Assembly: GCA_015233035.1 (NCBI GenBank)
Contig: JADFYM010000001.1
Location: 78,807-142,806 of the forward strand
Source: Magnetococcales bacterium
GTDB taxonomy: Bacteria; Pseudomonadota; Magnetococcia; Magnetococcales; Magnetaquicoccaceae
Reading direction: 5' to 3'
DNA: 64,000 nucleotides
Below are positions 32,722 through 41,997 of this stretch, one piece after another. The notes under the pieces are model-generated. The model made no database searches. It was given only the letters and a program-made list of their open reading frames with translations, and was not told the origin of the DNA. The stretch's first letter is position 1, and the number at the start of each line of letters is the position of its first letter. Position numbers and translations under genes: made by a program.

Positions 32722-35366
32722 GGCAGAAATTCCTGGGGAATCCAGTAACCCCGCCGCCCCCCCAACGTATGGGCATAATGGTAGGACTTGTCCGGTCCCA
32801 AGGATTCACGCTGAATCGCCCCCTCCACCTTGAGCAGGGCACGCCCGTTGGGTGTGGCATCGGGACAACTGCGGGCCTGATAGGGCGCGGCCTGGAAGAC
32901 CGGCTTGGAAAAATCCCGCTCGATGACTTCCAATATTTCCTTCGATTTGATCGCCCAGAGAGCCAGACGGCGCAGTTCACACACCGGCACGGCCAATATG
33001 GGTTGGCCCTTGCTGTCGGACAGCGGTTTTTTCTCCTTGTCCAGCACGATCAACCGCCCATCCTTGTTGCGTTCCACCTCTTCCGCCGACAGCGCATTGA
33101 CATTATAGCTCAACAAAGGCGAGTGCCGCCGCACAGGCAGACCACCTCGGCGTTGGGCATATTCCGCCGGTGTCTCGCCCGCCACATCAATCGGTGGCCG
33201 ACGAATTTCCTGCTGCAACCCCAGGACCATGGCACTGATCAGGGCACGCCGCAGTTGCGTCTCCGGCAGATCAAAATAGCCTTCAAACCCACGGAGAATA
33301 CGGATCCAGGACGAGAGTTCCCCGCTGTTGATCCACAACTCTTCCACCACCTTGTCATCCGCCTCGATATAAGCAATCTGGGTCGTGTCATACACCCGTT
33401 TTTCACACTGGTCCCCCAACTCGCCACAGGCCCCCTGCTTGAGAATGTGCCAGTAGACCCCCGGAATATCGACCCGTTCCCGGCGCAGACGTTCGATGAC
33501 CGCACTCAACGCCGCCCCACCCCGCACGTCCAGGATAATCTCATTGATCAACTCCGAACTGCCCAGCTTTTCGACCGTCTGCACCATGCGGGAGACCAGG
33601 GCATGATTGTCTGCCGTCATCTGGCCCAACTGGAAAAAATGTTCGGTCGTCTTGCTGGAAGCGGGCAGACTGTTGGTCAACAGATAATTGGCCTGCGTGG
33701 CAAACAACTCATACGCCCCCTTGTAGGCTCCCGGATTTTTGGCCTGCTTGACCAGAAAGGGGGTACGGATAAAGAAGGGGATAATATTGTTGGTCTTGCC
33801 CGCCGCCACATCGCCTCCCCGCAGCAGTTGGGCCAAGGTATCGGCTTTGACAGGGTGCTTGTATTTGGGACCACGGATCGGGTGGTTTTCCTTGTAGCCA
33901 CTGTCCCCGATCATGAAGAGCAATTTGAGATGATCCGGGCAGGCAGACATATCCTTCTTTAACGCCTGCTCCAACCCGCCAAAACTGTTTTCTTCATAGT
34001 CATCCTCATCGTCGCTGGTGACATGCACCTTGGCGATGGCCGCCTGAAACTGTTCCAAAGCTTTTTGTTGCTGATCGGCATCCATCTGACAGGTATCCGG
34101 GAAAGGCACCCCCTCGCCGATGCCATCCCCCAACCCACCGGGGACGCGATTGTCGGCATAGCTGTCCCGATACACCCGGAAACCAAACCGGAACTGAGTC
34201 TCCCGGAAACCCTGGGTATCTTTCAGGGAGTGAATGATCTCCTGAATGACGCCACGCTGTGCGTCCGTGCCACGCACGGCATCGATGGATTGCTCCATGC
34301 TGGCGGTGGCATCCAGCAGAAAAAAGATATCCACCTGTTTTTTGGTGCTGAGCGATTGAACCTGCGGCATCACCTCCTTGGCCAAGGAGGGTGCGATGGC
34401 TACCGTATCGGCATCGATCCGCCGTGCCACCAGACCGGGACGGGCCAGTGCCACCTTGTAAAAACGCCGCCCGGTGGCCGTGGTCGTACCGGTGGCCAAT
34501 TCGGTGGGCGAGACATTTTCCCCTCGGGCATTGAGCAGATCCAGCACGGGAATCCGCAACGGCGACTGAAACCAGGCCGACCCCCCCTCCACCGGTTGAC
34601 AGGTTTTTTGATCCTGGCTCAACGCATCGCTCAACCGTTCATACGTGCAGATGGTCCCGTTACCCTTGCCATCCGGGGCATGCAAATCTTCCCGTGGCCG
34701 AAGGCTGAAGGCATTGTTCCAGATAAACCCATCTTTTTTGGCCGCCCAACCCAGCAGCACATCGTCTTCCTCCAGACGAAAACGGTCGCCCAGCAGCACG
34801 GCACGATCCGTCTGGTCGAAGACAAAATACATGTGAAACCGGGAGGCCCCCTCCCGACAATTGTCCCGCCCCCCGCTGCACTCCTTGAGTTCGGGATCCT
34901 GAAACACCTGCACGGTGGGCTCTTTGTTCTCGTTGGTCCGGGCGACCGTATCGGTCTTGATAAAAAATTTCATCTCCAGGCCGGATTCGCTCTTGATGGG
35001 CGTGTTGCGGCAGAGCAGATCGCTTTTCCGCACCCAGCCAACAGTCGGTTCTTTCTTTTTGAACCGATGCGAGTGAATCTTGACACGATCTTTGGCCTCC
35101 TCGGTGAGATCCATCTGTTGATTGAACTCCAGGGTACCCTCCGACTGCGTCGCGCTGGCATCCGCAAAAATTGGGGCATCCTGCCGGGCCGACCGGGCGA
35201 CCCCGACCCACTTCAGACGACCGTTTTCATAAAAACGCGAAAAATCTAACTTGGCACAACTGCCAGATGACTCCTCTTCCCCCCAGACCGGGGCAACCGG
35301 CAGGAGAGACAGTAAACACAATACGACCAAAATGCGAACGGTCAGACGACAATCCATGGGTGTCAT
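32718..35366 (-). CDS. Secreted von Willebrand factor A-domain protein
   Basis: About 882 aa from ATG 35364-35366; ATG 35357 is a close alternative. The signal peptide is LTVRILVVLCLLSLLPVAPVWG. An SH3-like segment (DAPIFADASA ... VGWVRKSDLLC) occurs near residues 60-115, with many cysteines in the N-terminal half. The vWA domain (about 345-560) has an intact MIDAS start DIFFLLDATASME, and later KLLFMIGDSG. The C-terminal third has no recognised fold. It overlaps the ABC ATPase by four bases. A large exported vWA protein beside a mechanotransmission-type ABC transporter and a SUMF1-fold protein suggests an envelope machine assembling or sensing extracytoplasmic partners. That idea is inference. 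Confidence 0.78.
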   Translation of the reverse strand: MTPMDCRLTVRILVVLCLLSLLPVAPVWGEEESSGSCAKLDFSRFYENGRLKWVGVARSARQDAPIFADASATQSEGTLEFNQQMDLTEEAKDRVKIHSHRFKKKEPTVGWVRKSDLLCRNTPIKSESGLEMKFFIKTDTVARTNENKEPTVQVFQDPELKECSGGRDNCREGASRFHMYFVFDQTDRAVLLGDRFRLEEDDVLLGWAAKKDGFIWNNAFSLRPREDLHAPDGKGNGTICTYERLSDALSQDQKTCQPVEGGSAWFQSPLRIPVLDLLNARGENVSPTELATGTTTATGRRFYKVALARPGLVARRIDADTVAIAPSLAKEVMPQVQSLSTKKQVDIFFLLDATASMEQSIDAVRGTDAQRGVIQEIIHSLKDTQGFRETQFRFGFRVYRDSYADNRVPGGLGDGIGEGVPFPDTCQMDADQQQKALEQFQAAIAKVHVTSDDEDDYEENSFGGLEQALKKDMSACPDHLKLLFMIGDSGYKENHPIRGPKYKHPVKADTLAQLLRGGDVAAGKTNNIIPFFIRTPFLVKQAKNPGAYKGAYELFATQANYLLTNSLPASSKTTEHFFQLGQMTADNHALVSRMVQTVEKLGSSELINEIILDVRGGAALSAVIERLRRERVDIPGVYWHILKQGACGELGDQCEKRVYDTTQIAYIEADDKVVEELWINSGELSSWIRILRGFEGYFDLPETQLRRALISAMVLGLQQEIRRPPIDVAGETPAEYAQRRGGLPVRRHSPLLSYNVNALSAEEVERNKDGRLIVLDKEKKPLSDSKGQPILAVPVCELRRLALWAIKSKEILEVIERDFSKPVFQAAPYQARSCPDATPNGRALLKVEGAIQRESLGPDKSYHYAHTLGGRRGYWIPQEFLP

Positions 35367-35467
35367 TCTCACGGTAAGGCATCCCTCTCTCAATTTAAGG
35401 ATGGGAACAAAATGGCGAGCGGTCTTGCATACCACCCGGTGCAGAATATTGGGTTTTGCAAATTTAT

Positions 35468-36469
35468 TCAATGGTTGGTTTTCTCTGTCTGGTCGCCCTT
35501 CTGTGGATCGATCGGGGCAGAGTGCAACACCATGCGAAACCCGGCCACCGAAAACATGCCGGGCATACAGATGGGCTGGTTGCTCTGGGAATCAGCCCCC
35601 CAGTCCTCTTCACCCACCAGATAATATCCCACGGCACACGGGGAACGGGTCCACTCGCTGCCGCCCTGGAGCAATGATTTCAAAGGTGTACGGTCAAACG
35701 CATCACTGGGTTTGGGTAACGGCGCGCCTGAATTGTACAGATGAATGAGCGCGGCAAGCCACTCCTCGCGCGAGGGCACATCGTAGTGACAACCCGTTTT
35801 TTGCTGCAACCACTGGGCAAAATCCAGGGCGGCTTCATGAGAGATGCCCTTGACGGCAGGCGTGCTGGTCTCGCCCCGATTCCAGAACATGCCCAGATGA
35901 GAAACCAGGCGTTCCTTCTCCTCCCCGGCGGGCATGACATCGATGGAATCCGCATATTGCTTGAACAAGGCCTGGGTCACGGGCTGGTCTTGTAACCAAA
36001 AGGGTGCCTCCACGACAATGGTTTCCGCAGCGTGGGCATGGGTGAAGGGGTACAAGCCGGAGGTGGGGGTCGGCAAGGGATAGCTCCCCACGGGAATCGG
36101 CAGCAGAGTGAAAGCCGTTTGCGCCTGTTCCGCCAGCAGACAGGCCTGGCCAAGGTTTTTGTCTGGTTGTTGTTTGGGTGACGGCTGGCCGGGAGAGGAG
36201 AGCCAAGTCCCGATCTGGGCCATTTTCGTTGCCACAACGGACCAACCCGATCGCACCGCAGGCCAACCCAGAACCAACAAGACAATGAGCAAAATCGGGA
36301 GCAACCAGACGAGGGGACGACGGGAGGTCTCTCTTTTCGGGGCTGGGGCGGACACCCGCTTGACCCGGACAGCGGCGGGATAGGCCGATCGGACCCCATA
36401 CGCACGGCGCGATGTTTTCGCAAAGGGATTGAACCGCGCTACCCAGTGTAAAAAATGGCTGATGTTCAC
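35468..36469 (-). CDS. Membrane-anchored SUMF1/formylglycine-enzyme-fold protein
   Basis: 333 aa from GTG 36467-36469, with GGGGGAG six to eight bases upstream; the longer open frame runs back into the divergent gene. A basic cytoplasmic N terminus (about 1-52) precedes a single membrane helix (PLVWLLPILLIVLLVLGW). A linker and an FGE-sulfatase (SUMF1, C-lectin-like) fold fill about 130-320: FWLQDQPVTQALFKQY, VKGISHEAALDFAQWLQQ, YDVPSREEWLAAL, GSEWTRSP, AGFRMV. The catalytic Cys pair of true formylglycine enzymes is not evident, as in most bacterial relatives that act as binding modules. It is the first gene of the vWA-ABC operon, 101 bases upstream of the vWA start. Confidence 0.75.
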   Translation of the reverse strand: MNISHFLHWVARFNPFAKTSRRAYGVRSAYPAAVRVKRVSAPAPKRETSRRPLVWLLPILLIVLLVLGWPAVRSGWSVVATKMAQIGTWLSSPGQPSPKQQPDKNLGQACLLAEQAQTAFTLLPIPVGSYPLPTPTSGLYPFTHAHAAETIVVEAPFWLQDQPVTQALFKQYADSIDVMPAGEEKERLVSHLGMFWNRGETSTPAVKGISHEAALDFAQWLQQKTGCHYDVPSREEWLAALIHLYNSGAPLPKPSDAFDRTPLKSLLQGGSEWTRSPCAVGYYLVGEEDWGADSQSNQPICMPGMFSVAGFRMVLHSAPIDPQKGDQTEKTNH

Positions 36470-36671
36470 TCTGTTTCTCCCCCAAGGTGGTCGACCGGAG
36501 GATGGACGCAGGGCACAACGCCCCGGCCCAGTGCCAGACACTTGACCATCCCATGATGAACCGCGTACAGTCCAGAACGTGTTAACCGACCACCCTGATT
36601 GCCATTGTGCCGGTCCATGCGTGGGCAGACAATGGCTCAAGATACCTCTTTTTCCCGGACATGGCCGAATC

Positions 36672-37418
36672 ATGCAAATAGCGCGCCGACACATTGTGGT
36701 CATTCTGGACCGACCGGCCCATGCGGGCAATATTGGGGCGACCGCCCGTGCCATGGGCAATATGGGTTTGTCCCGTCTGCGTCTGGTCAACCCGAGACAA
36801 TTTCCCCATGAGGATGCGGTGCAGTTTGCCACGGGCTACACAGAGGTGCTGGATCAGGCCGAAATTTTTCCTGATCTGGCCAGTGCGGTGGCCGATCTCA
36901 ATTTCCTGGTGGCCACCAGCAACCGTCCCCGGGGGCAACGGCATACCGTCTGCACGCCGCGCCAACTGGCCCAGGAGTTGCCGACCATTCTGGCCTGGCC
37001 GGGCACCGAGGTGGGGCTGTTGTTCGGCACCGAGCGCACCGGTTTGGAGACCATCGATCTGGAACGGGCGGACCGGATATGCAACATTCCCACCCAGGGC
37101 GGCACGGGCTCGCTCAATCTGGGTCAGGCGGTCCTGGTGGTATTGTATGAGATCATGCTGGGCTTGGCTGAGGGCGAGACGTTCGCCTTTGATCCGGTCC
37201 GGGAGGGAGAGCGGGCCAATGCCCTGGAGATGGAGCGATTTTTTGACCATTTGCGCGAGGTGTTGCTTGCCATTGGCTTTCTGCGTAGTGAGCAAAACCG
37301 CCATATCATGGGCAGCATCAGGGCCCTGTTTCACCGCGCCGCCCTGGATCGGCGCGAGGTATCCATCTTGCGCGGCATTTTGAACGAGGTGACGGCCTTT
37401 CGGCAGCGGCAGGGGTAG
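36672..37418 (+). CDS. trmJ: TrmJ-type tRNA 2'-O-methyltransferase (SpoU/TrmH family)
   Basis: 248 aa from ATG 36672 (MQIARRHIVVILDRP); the ATG 31 codons earlier would overlap the divergent gene's promoter. Knotted SPOUT motifs are present: HAGNIGATARAMGNMG, LFGTERTGLETIDLERAD and IPTQGGTGSLNLGQAVLVVLYEI. A helical C-terminal part (about 160-245) matches the length of TrmJ, which methylates tRNA nucleotide 32. It is divergent from the SUMF1-vWA operon and upstream of the AAA-TOPRIM/KAP island, so it may have served as the insertion neighbour for accessory genes. Confidence 0.85.
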   Translation: MQIARRHIVVILDRPAHAGNIGATARAMGNMGLSRLRLVNPRQFPHEDAVQFATGYTEVLDQAEIFPDLASAVADLNFLVATSNRPRGQRHTVCTPRQLAQELPTILAWPGTEVGLLFGTERTGLETIDLERADRICNIPTQGGTGSLNLGQAVLVVLYEIMLGLAEGETFAFDPVREGERANALEMERFFDHLREVLLAIGFLRSEQNRHIMGSIRALFHRAALDRREVSILRGILNEVTAFRQRQG

Positions 37419-37554
37419 CCAGTGCATTGTTCGAGGCCCAGGACCAGGAAAAACCGGACCGATAATCATCCCTCGCCAAACCAAGGCCACCTATGTACGA
37501 TGGGAATATTCAAAAGTATATGAAGGTGTTTGGAGTGTTGTGATGGGAGAATCC

Positions 37555-39288
37555 ATGCGTATAACACGCCTGACCTTGAAAAATTTCAAGAGCATCAAGG
37601 AACAGGTATACGATTTCGGGCAGTTTGATCTGCTGGTTGGCCGCAACAACAGTGGCAAAAGCACGGTGTTGCAATCCTTGGCTATTTGGCAGTTCTGCGT
37701 GGATCTGTTTCACCAATCCAAACGAAGCGGTTCCAAGGGCATTCAGGTAGTGTTGCCCAACTTTACGGCCCTGCCGTTGCCGGAATTCAACCTGCTTTGG
37801 AAGGACAGGACAGATCGGTTCTGGCCTGAAATCGATGGCAAAAAAAAACAAGAATATATCCAGATCCAGATTCTGGTGCGATGGCAATACGGCAATGGCG
37901 GAGAGGCGGAGTTCGGCGTTGACCTGCGGTATCAATCGCCCCAAACTCTTTATGCCATCCCCTCTGATGGATGGGAACCTTTTCGCGAGTATGAAACCCG
38001 TGGAATGCCTAAAATTGTCTATATTCCACCCTATTCCGGTCTGGAACCTGCCGAGAAGCGGCTGGACGTTGCACCCATTCGTCAGCAGGTGGGCAAAGGG
38101 CAACCGGGCAGTGTGTTACGCAACCTGTTGTTGAGTGTCTCTCCTCCCGTTGGTCAAGAAGGGGATGGCCGTGCCACCAAACGCCACCCACCCTCTCAGG
38201 ATTGGCAGGAATTGGCCAGGATGATCAAACTGTGGTTTTCGATGGAGATTCACGAACCGATCTATGATGCGTCCAGAGATGTGCATATTCGGGTCGAGTA
38301 CAAACAGAACGACAAGAACTATGACATCATCGCCGGGGGGAGCGGTTTTCATCAAACATTGACCTTGCTGGCTTTCCTGTACGGTTATCGACCCACCACG
38401 ATGCTGATCGATGAACCAGATGCCCATTTGCACGCCAATCTGCAACGCGAACTGCTCGATTATTTCAAACAAAAATCCAATGAAACAGGGATGCAATGCC
38501 TGATTGCCACCCATGCGGAAGAGTTTTTGCGCGGCGTGGATGCCAGCCAGATTGTCTCCCTGCTGGATCAGGTACCCAGGCGCATTGAGTCCACGCCACA
38601 AGTGGTGCGGGCACTGGCGGATGTCTCCAATGAGGAGATTGATCGGCTCCGGCAGTTTCCTTGTATCCTGTATGTGGAAGGTGCCAGCGACGAGCGTATT
38701 CTGCGTGCCTGGGCCGATTCATGTGCTGCTCAAAGCGTTATAAGTAAATCATTTTTCAAGAAGATGGGTGGCGGCAATAAAAAAGAAATGAACGAGATGG
38801 CCAACAAGCACTATGAGGCATTGCGTCAGATCATCCCGGATATGTCGCGAGTGGTGCTTTTTGATTATGACAGTAACGATAGCTTCCACCCCGGCATGGA
38901 TAATCCTGCTCTGGCAGAATGGGGGCGCAAAAATATCGAAAACTATCTGCTGGTGCCGGATGCCTGGCGACGGGCAGCCCATAAAAAGGCGGGACCGTTA
39001 TTTGCCGCGCCTTTTTTGGCGGTGATCGATCACTTTTTTATGGAACAAAATTTGACCTTGCCCCCCAACAAAACCTGGCGGAATGTGACCGCGAATATAT
39101 TTCAGGTCGTGGATGGCAAGCGCATCCTGTTTGAAGACGACGACTCGCTTTTCCATCAATTGCAGGATGCAGACCCATCGGTGACTTTTCTTCGAGAAGA
39201 TATTGCCTTGGGCATGGAAGCCGACGAAATTCACGATGATGTGCATCGTTTCATCGACAAACTGGCAAAACTGGCTGGAACCTCCTGA
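37555..39288 (+). CDS. Fused AAA ATPase-TOPRIM (OLD/PARIS-like) protein
   Basis: 577 aa from ATG 37555 (MRITRLTLKNFKSIKEQ), with GGGAGA a few bases upstream; ATG 37543 with GGAG is an alternative. ATPase features: Walker A GRNNSGKS (29-36), signature AGGSGFHQ (about 260-267), Walker B MLIDEPDAHLH (about 283-293), His switch IATHAEE. A TOPRIM-like C-terminal domain follows: CILYVEGASDERIL (Glu about 375), VVLFDYDSND (Asp about 437, 439) and KNIENYLLVP. In PARIS systems these parts are separate AAA and DUF4435 proteins; in OLD nucleases they are fused. It ends 36 bases before the KAP gene and is probably cotranscribed. A DNA- or tRNA-targeting effector is inferred. Confidence 0.8.
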   Translation: MRITRLTLKNFKSIKEQVYDFGQFDLLVGRNNSGKSTVLQSLAIWQFCVDLFHQSKRSGSKGIQVVLPNFTALPLPEFNLLWKDRTDRFWPEIDGKKKQEYIQIQILVRWQYGNGGEAEFGVDLRYQSPQTLYAIPSDGWEPFREYETRGMPKIVYIPPYSGLEPAEKRLDVAPIRQQVGKGQPGSVLRNLLLSVSPPVGQEGDGRATKRHPPSQDWQELARMIKLWFSMEIHEPIYDASRDVHIRVEYKQNDKNYDIIAGGSGFHQTLTLLAFLYGYRPTTMLIDEPDAHLHANLQRELLDYFKQKSNETGMQCLIATHAEEFLRGVDASQIVSLLDQVPRRIESTPQVVRALADVSNEEIDRLRQFPCILYVEGASDERILRAWADSCAAQSVISKSFFKKMGGGNKKEMNEMANKHYEALRQIIPDMSRVVLFDYDSNDSFHPGMDNPALAEWGRKNIENYLLVPDAWRRAAHKKAGPLFAAPFLAVIDHFFMEQNLTLPPNKTWRNVTANIFQVVDGKRILFEDDDSLFHQLQDADPSVTFLREDIALGMEADEIHDDVHRFIDKLAKLAGTS

Positions 39289-39324
39289 TGGTAGTATTGG
39301 AAAAATCAACCCCAAGGATGCCTC

Positions 39325-40653
39325 ATGGAAAACAAAAACACCACGCCGCTGCATGTGCGACCCAAGAAGCATAACCCGGAAAAACCGTTCGATGGCGACC
39401 TCTTCAACCGCCAAAAATTAGCCGAGCAACTCACCGGCATGGTCGAGCGCATGGCCGATGGTTGTGTGTTCGCCATTGACGCACCGTGGGGCGAGGGCAA
39501 GACATGGTTTGGCGAAAACTGGGTTTCCAAGTTGCGTGCGGACGGTTTTTCCGTGGTGTTTATCGATGCGTTCAGGCAGGACTACGTCGAGGATCCCTTT
39601 TTAATGGTCTGCTCGGAAATTTTGGCTGCATTCAAGGGAGGTGAGGCCAGGAACAAGCTCACTGATGCAGGAAAAATGGTCGTCAAGAGGCTCCTGCCAA
39701 TCACCGCCAAGTTAGCAGTGCGTTTTGTCGGACACAGGCTGCTCGGTTCAGTCGATATGACGGAAGAGTTCCGTAAAACGGTCGAGGAGATCGAAAAAGG
39801 CGCGGAGAATGCCCTTGAAACACAACTGGCCAAGCGTCTTACCGACCATGCCGAAGACACAAGCAGCGTCGAGGGATTCGCAAAAGTTCTCGAGGAACAG
39901 GCCAAGAGCCTCAAGAAACCCCTGGTGGTCGTCATTGACGAACTGGATCGCTGCCGTCCCGATTTCGCGGTGCGGACGGTGGAGCGCATCAAGCATTTTT
40001 TCGATGTGCCCGGCGTGGTGTTCGTGCTGCTTGTGAACCGTCCCCAACTCGAAGCCGCTATACAGGGCGTCTATGGGACTGAAGTGGACGCAAAGACGTA
40101 TCTGGGCAAGTTCGTCCAATTCTGGCTACGCCTGCCCAAAAACCGCCCCAACGCATTGAGCGTTCTGGATAATAACTTAACTTACTGCAAAGAGTTGGCT
40201 CGCCGGTTCGGCCTGGATAAAACACCGGAGCACAGTGGTTTCCTGGAGGTATTTGCTAACCTGGCGAGTCTGAAGGGGCTTTCGCTGCGCGATCTCGAAC
40301 GCGGGTATACGTTATACTCACTGGCTCAACCTGTCAGCAACGCAAGTGCTTTTTTCGGGTGGGCAATCTATCTGAAACTTGTCCGGCCAGATGTCCATGC
40401 TGGAATCCTCGCCGGGGAGCCTGCGGCCCACGAATCCGCCAGGGAGGTACTTGCCACTATGATCGAAACGGCACCGGGCTTGCCATTACTAACAGCCCTA
40501 GACGATTTGCATAGATCCCTGGTCGATGAGGACAACCCCTCGCTTTCCGAGCAAACGAAAAGCATCTTTATGCAATGCGGCAGTTGGGGCATTGTGCCTG
40601 CCCGATTCCTGCCATGGCTCTACGGCAAGATCGATCTGCACGTGGGAAACTGA
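39325..40653 (+). CDS. KAP-family P-loop NTPase
   Basis: 442 aa. It begins with a conserved entry region (KPFDGDLFNRQKLAEQL), then Walker A APWGEGKTWF (about 53-62) and FIDAFRQDYVEDPF. A weakly hydrophobic, possibly membrane-associated segment lies at about 110-135. Walker B is PLVVVIDELDRCRPDFAVRTVERIKHFF, the KAP hallmark, followed by FVLLVNRPQLEAAIQGVYG and TYLGKFVQF. The family is named after Kidins220, ARMS and PifA; PifA of plasmid F blocks phage T7, and KAP proteins recur in defence islands. The spacing of 36 bases after the AAA-TOPRIM gene suggests a two-gene system. Composition is slightly less GC-rich than its neighbours in places. Confidence 0.85.
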   Translation: MENKNTTPLHVRPKKHNPEKPFDGDLFNRQKLAEQLTGMVERMADGCVFAIDAPWGEGKTWFGENWVSKLRADGFSVVFIDAFRQDYVEDPFLMVCSEILAAFKGGEARNKLTDAGKMVVKRLLPITAKLAVRFVGHRLLGSVDMTEEFRKTVEEIEKGAENALETQLAKRLTDHAEDTSSVEGFAKVLEEQAKSLKKPLVVVIDELDRCRPDFAVRTVERIKHFFDVPGVVFVLLVNRPQLEAAIQGVYGTEVDAKTYLGKFVQFWLRLPKNRPNALSVLDNNLTYCKELARRFGLDKTPEHSGFLEVFANLASLKGLSLRDLERGYTLYSLAQPVSNASAFFGWAIYLKLVRPDVHAGILAGEPAAHESAREVLATMIETAPGLPLLTALDDLHRSLVDEDNPSLSEQTKSIFMQCGSWGIVPARFLPWLYGKIDLHVGN

Positions 40654-40843
40654 GCGCGCAACTTCGGAAATTTCGCCGCAATCGGTCAGGCTCGAAAACG
40701 GGCGCAACCCAGAATGGACACCCCCTGCATTCCCCCAAAACACCCCGAAAAATCGAAAAGAAAGGGTTGCCCCGTGCCCGATCCAGCCCCCTCTGGATCA
40801 CATCCCCCCGTTGCTGAAATGCGATCACCCTGACGAACAATCG

Positions 40844-40872
40844 TTGACGAATTGGTCAGATAAAGGGATACT
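40844..40872 (+). promoter_or_regulatory. Sigma-70-type promoter of hflKC
   Basis: A -35 box TTGACG (40844-40849) and a -10 box GATACT (40867-40872) are separated by exactly 17 bases, 39 bases upstream of the hflK ATG. AGGAG (40901-40905) is the ribosome site. The rest of 40654-40843 has no recognisable content. The promoter marks the return to housekeeping genes after the KAP gene. Confidence 0.55.
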
Positions 40873-40911
40873 GTCCGTCCGGGAAAAAACTCGATCGGTT
40901 AGGAGTGTGTC

Positions 40912-41997
40912 ATGGCTTGGAATGATGGTGGTGGTGGACCCCAGGGACCATGGGGAACGGGGTCTGTGCCGCCGCAACCACCCGACATAGATAAAATTAT
41001 CGAACTGCTGCGCGAAAAATTGGGCGGCAAAATGTCGGGCGGGCGGTTTTGGCCTTTTTTCGGGGGCGTCGTCCTGGTGTTGTGGATGGCCACCGGCATC
41101 TATCTGGTGGCACCCGACGAAAAGGGCATTGTGGTGCGCTTCGGTCGCTATGTGGAAACGACCGATTCGGGGCCCCACTTCCACCTGCCCTACCCGATAG
41201 AGGCCGCCTATACCCCCAAAGTCACCCAGGTGCAACGGGTCGAAATCGGCTATCGCACCCGTGGTCGTACCTCCGTGGCCGTGGCGGAAGAGTCTTTGAT
41301 GCTGACGGGTGATGAAAATATTATCGACATCAACATGAGCGTACAATATCGCATCGAAGAAAATGGTGCCGCCAACTATTTGTTCAATATCAGAAATCCC
41401 AGCAGCGATCCCCATATGCTCGTGCGCAACGCCGCCGAGGCCTCCATTCGCCAGGTGATCGGACGCAACAGCATCGATACCGCCTTGACCACCGGCAAGG
41501 AAAAGATTCAGGCGGATACCAAACAGACCATGCAGGCCATCCTCGATAATTATCGCAGCGGGTTGCGCATCGTCGCCGTGCAGTTGCAACAGGTGGCCCC
41601 CCCGGAAGAGGTGGTCCATGCCTTCAAGGATGTGGCCAGTGCTCGCGAAGATCGGGAACGGGCCATCAACGAGGCCGAGGGCTATGCCAACGATATTTTG
41701 CCCAAGGCCAAGGGCGAGGCCGCCAAACAGGTGCAAGAGGCCGAGGCCTACAAAACAGCCCGAGTGACCAGAGCCGAAGGGGAGGTGCATCGCTTTTTGT
41801 CCCTGCTGGCCGAATACAACAAGGCCAAAGAGGTGACACGTACCCGTCTCTATCTGGAAACCATGGAAAAAATTCTGCCTGACATCAATAAACTGGTTGT
41901 CCAACCGGGTGGAAGTCAGGGGGTGTTGCCCTATCTGCCCCTGAATGGCAAAACCCTGCCTGCTGCTGAACCGGCCCCCAAGGGAGCAACGCCATGA
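40912..41997 (+). CDS. hflK: HflK, FtsH-regulating membrane protease modulator
   Basis: 361 aa. A Gly/Pro-rich cytoplasmic N terminus (AWNDGGGGPQGPWG) is typical of HflK. A membrane helix (PFFGGVVLVLWMATGIYLVA) precedes the SPFH/prohibitin domain (GIVVRFGRYVETTDSGPHFHLPYPIE, DENIIDINMSVQYRI) and a coiled-coil region. With HflC it forms the cage that surrounds and restrains the FtsH protease. It has AGGAG six bases before the ATG and overlaps hflC by ATGA. Confidence 0.93.
   Translation: MAWNDGGGGPQGPWGTGSVPPQPPDIDKIIELLREKLGGKMSGGRFWPFFGGVVLVLWMATGIYLVAPDEKGIVVRFGRYVETTDSGPHFHLPYPIEAAYTPKVTQVQRVEIGYRTRGRTSVAVAEESLMLTGDENIIDINMSVQYRIEENGAANYLFNIRNPSSDPHMLVRNAAEASIRQVIGRNSIDTALTTGKEKIQADTKQTMQAILDNYRSGLRIVAVQLQQVAPPEEVVHAFKDVASAREDRERAINEAEGYANDILPKAKGEAAKQVQEAEAYKTARVTRAEGEVHRFLSLLAEYNKAKEVTRTRLYLETMEKILPDINKLVVQPGGSQGVLPYLPLNGKTLPAAEPAPKGATP

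Noticed and set aside
36579..36671. Longer N terminus for trmJ
   Set aside because: The extra 31 codons are not like the family and overlap the upstream region of the divergent SUMF1 gene; the conserved start is QIARRHIVVILD.
35468..36832. Longer 454-codon reading of the SUMF1-fold gene
   Set aside because: It would overlap trmJ on the other strand by 160 bases; a GTG with GGGGGAG at 36469 gives a sensible start before the membrane helix.
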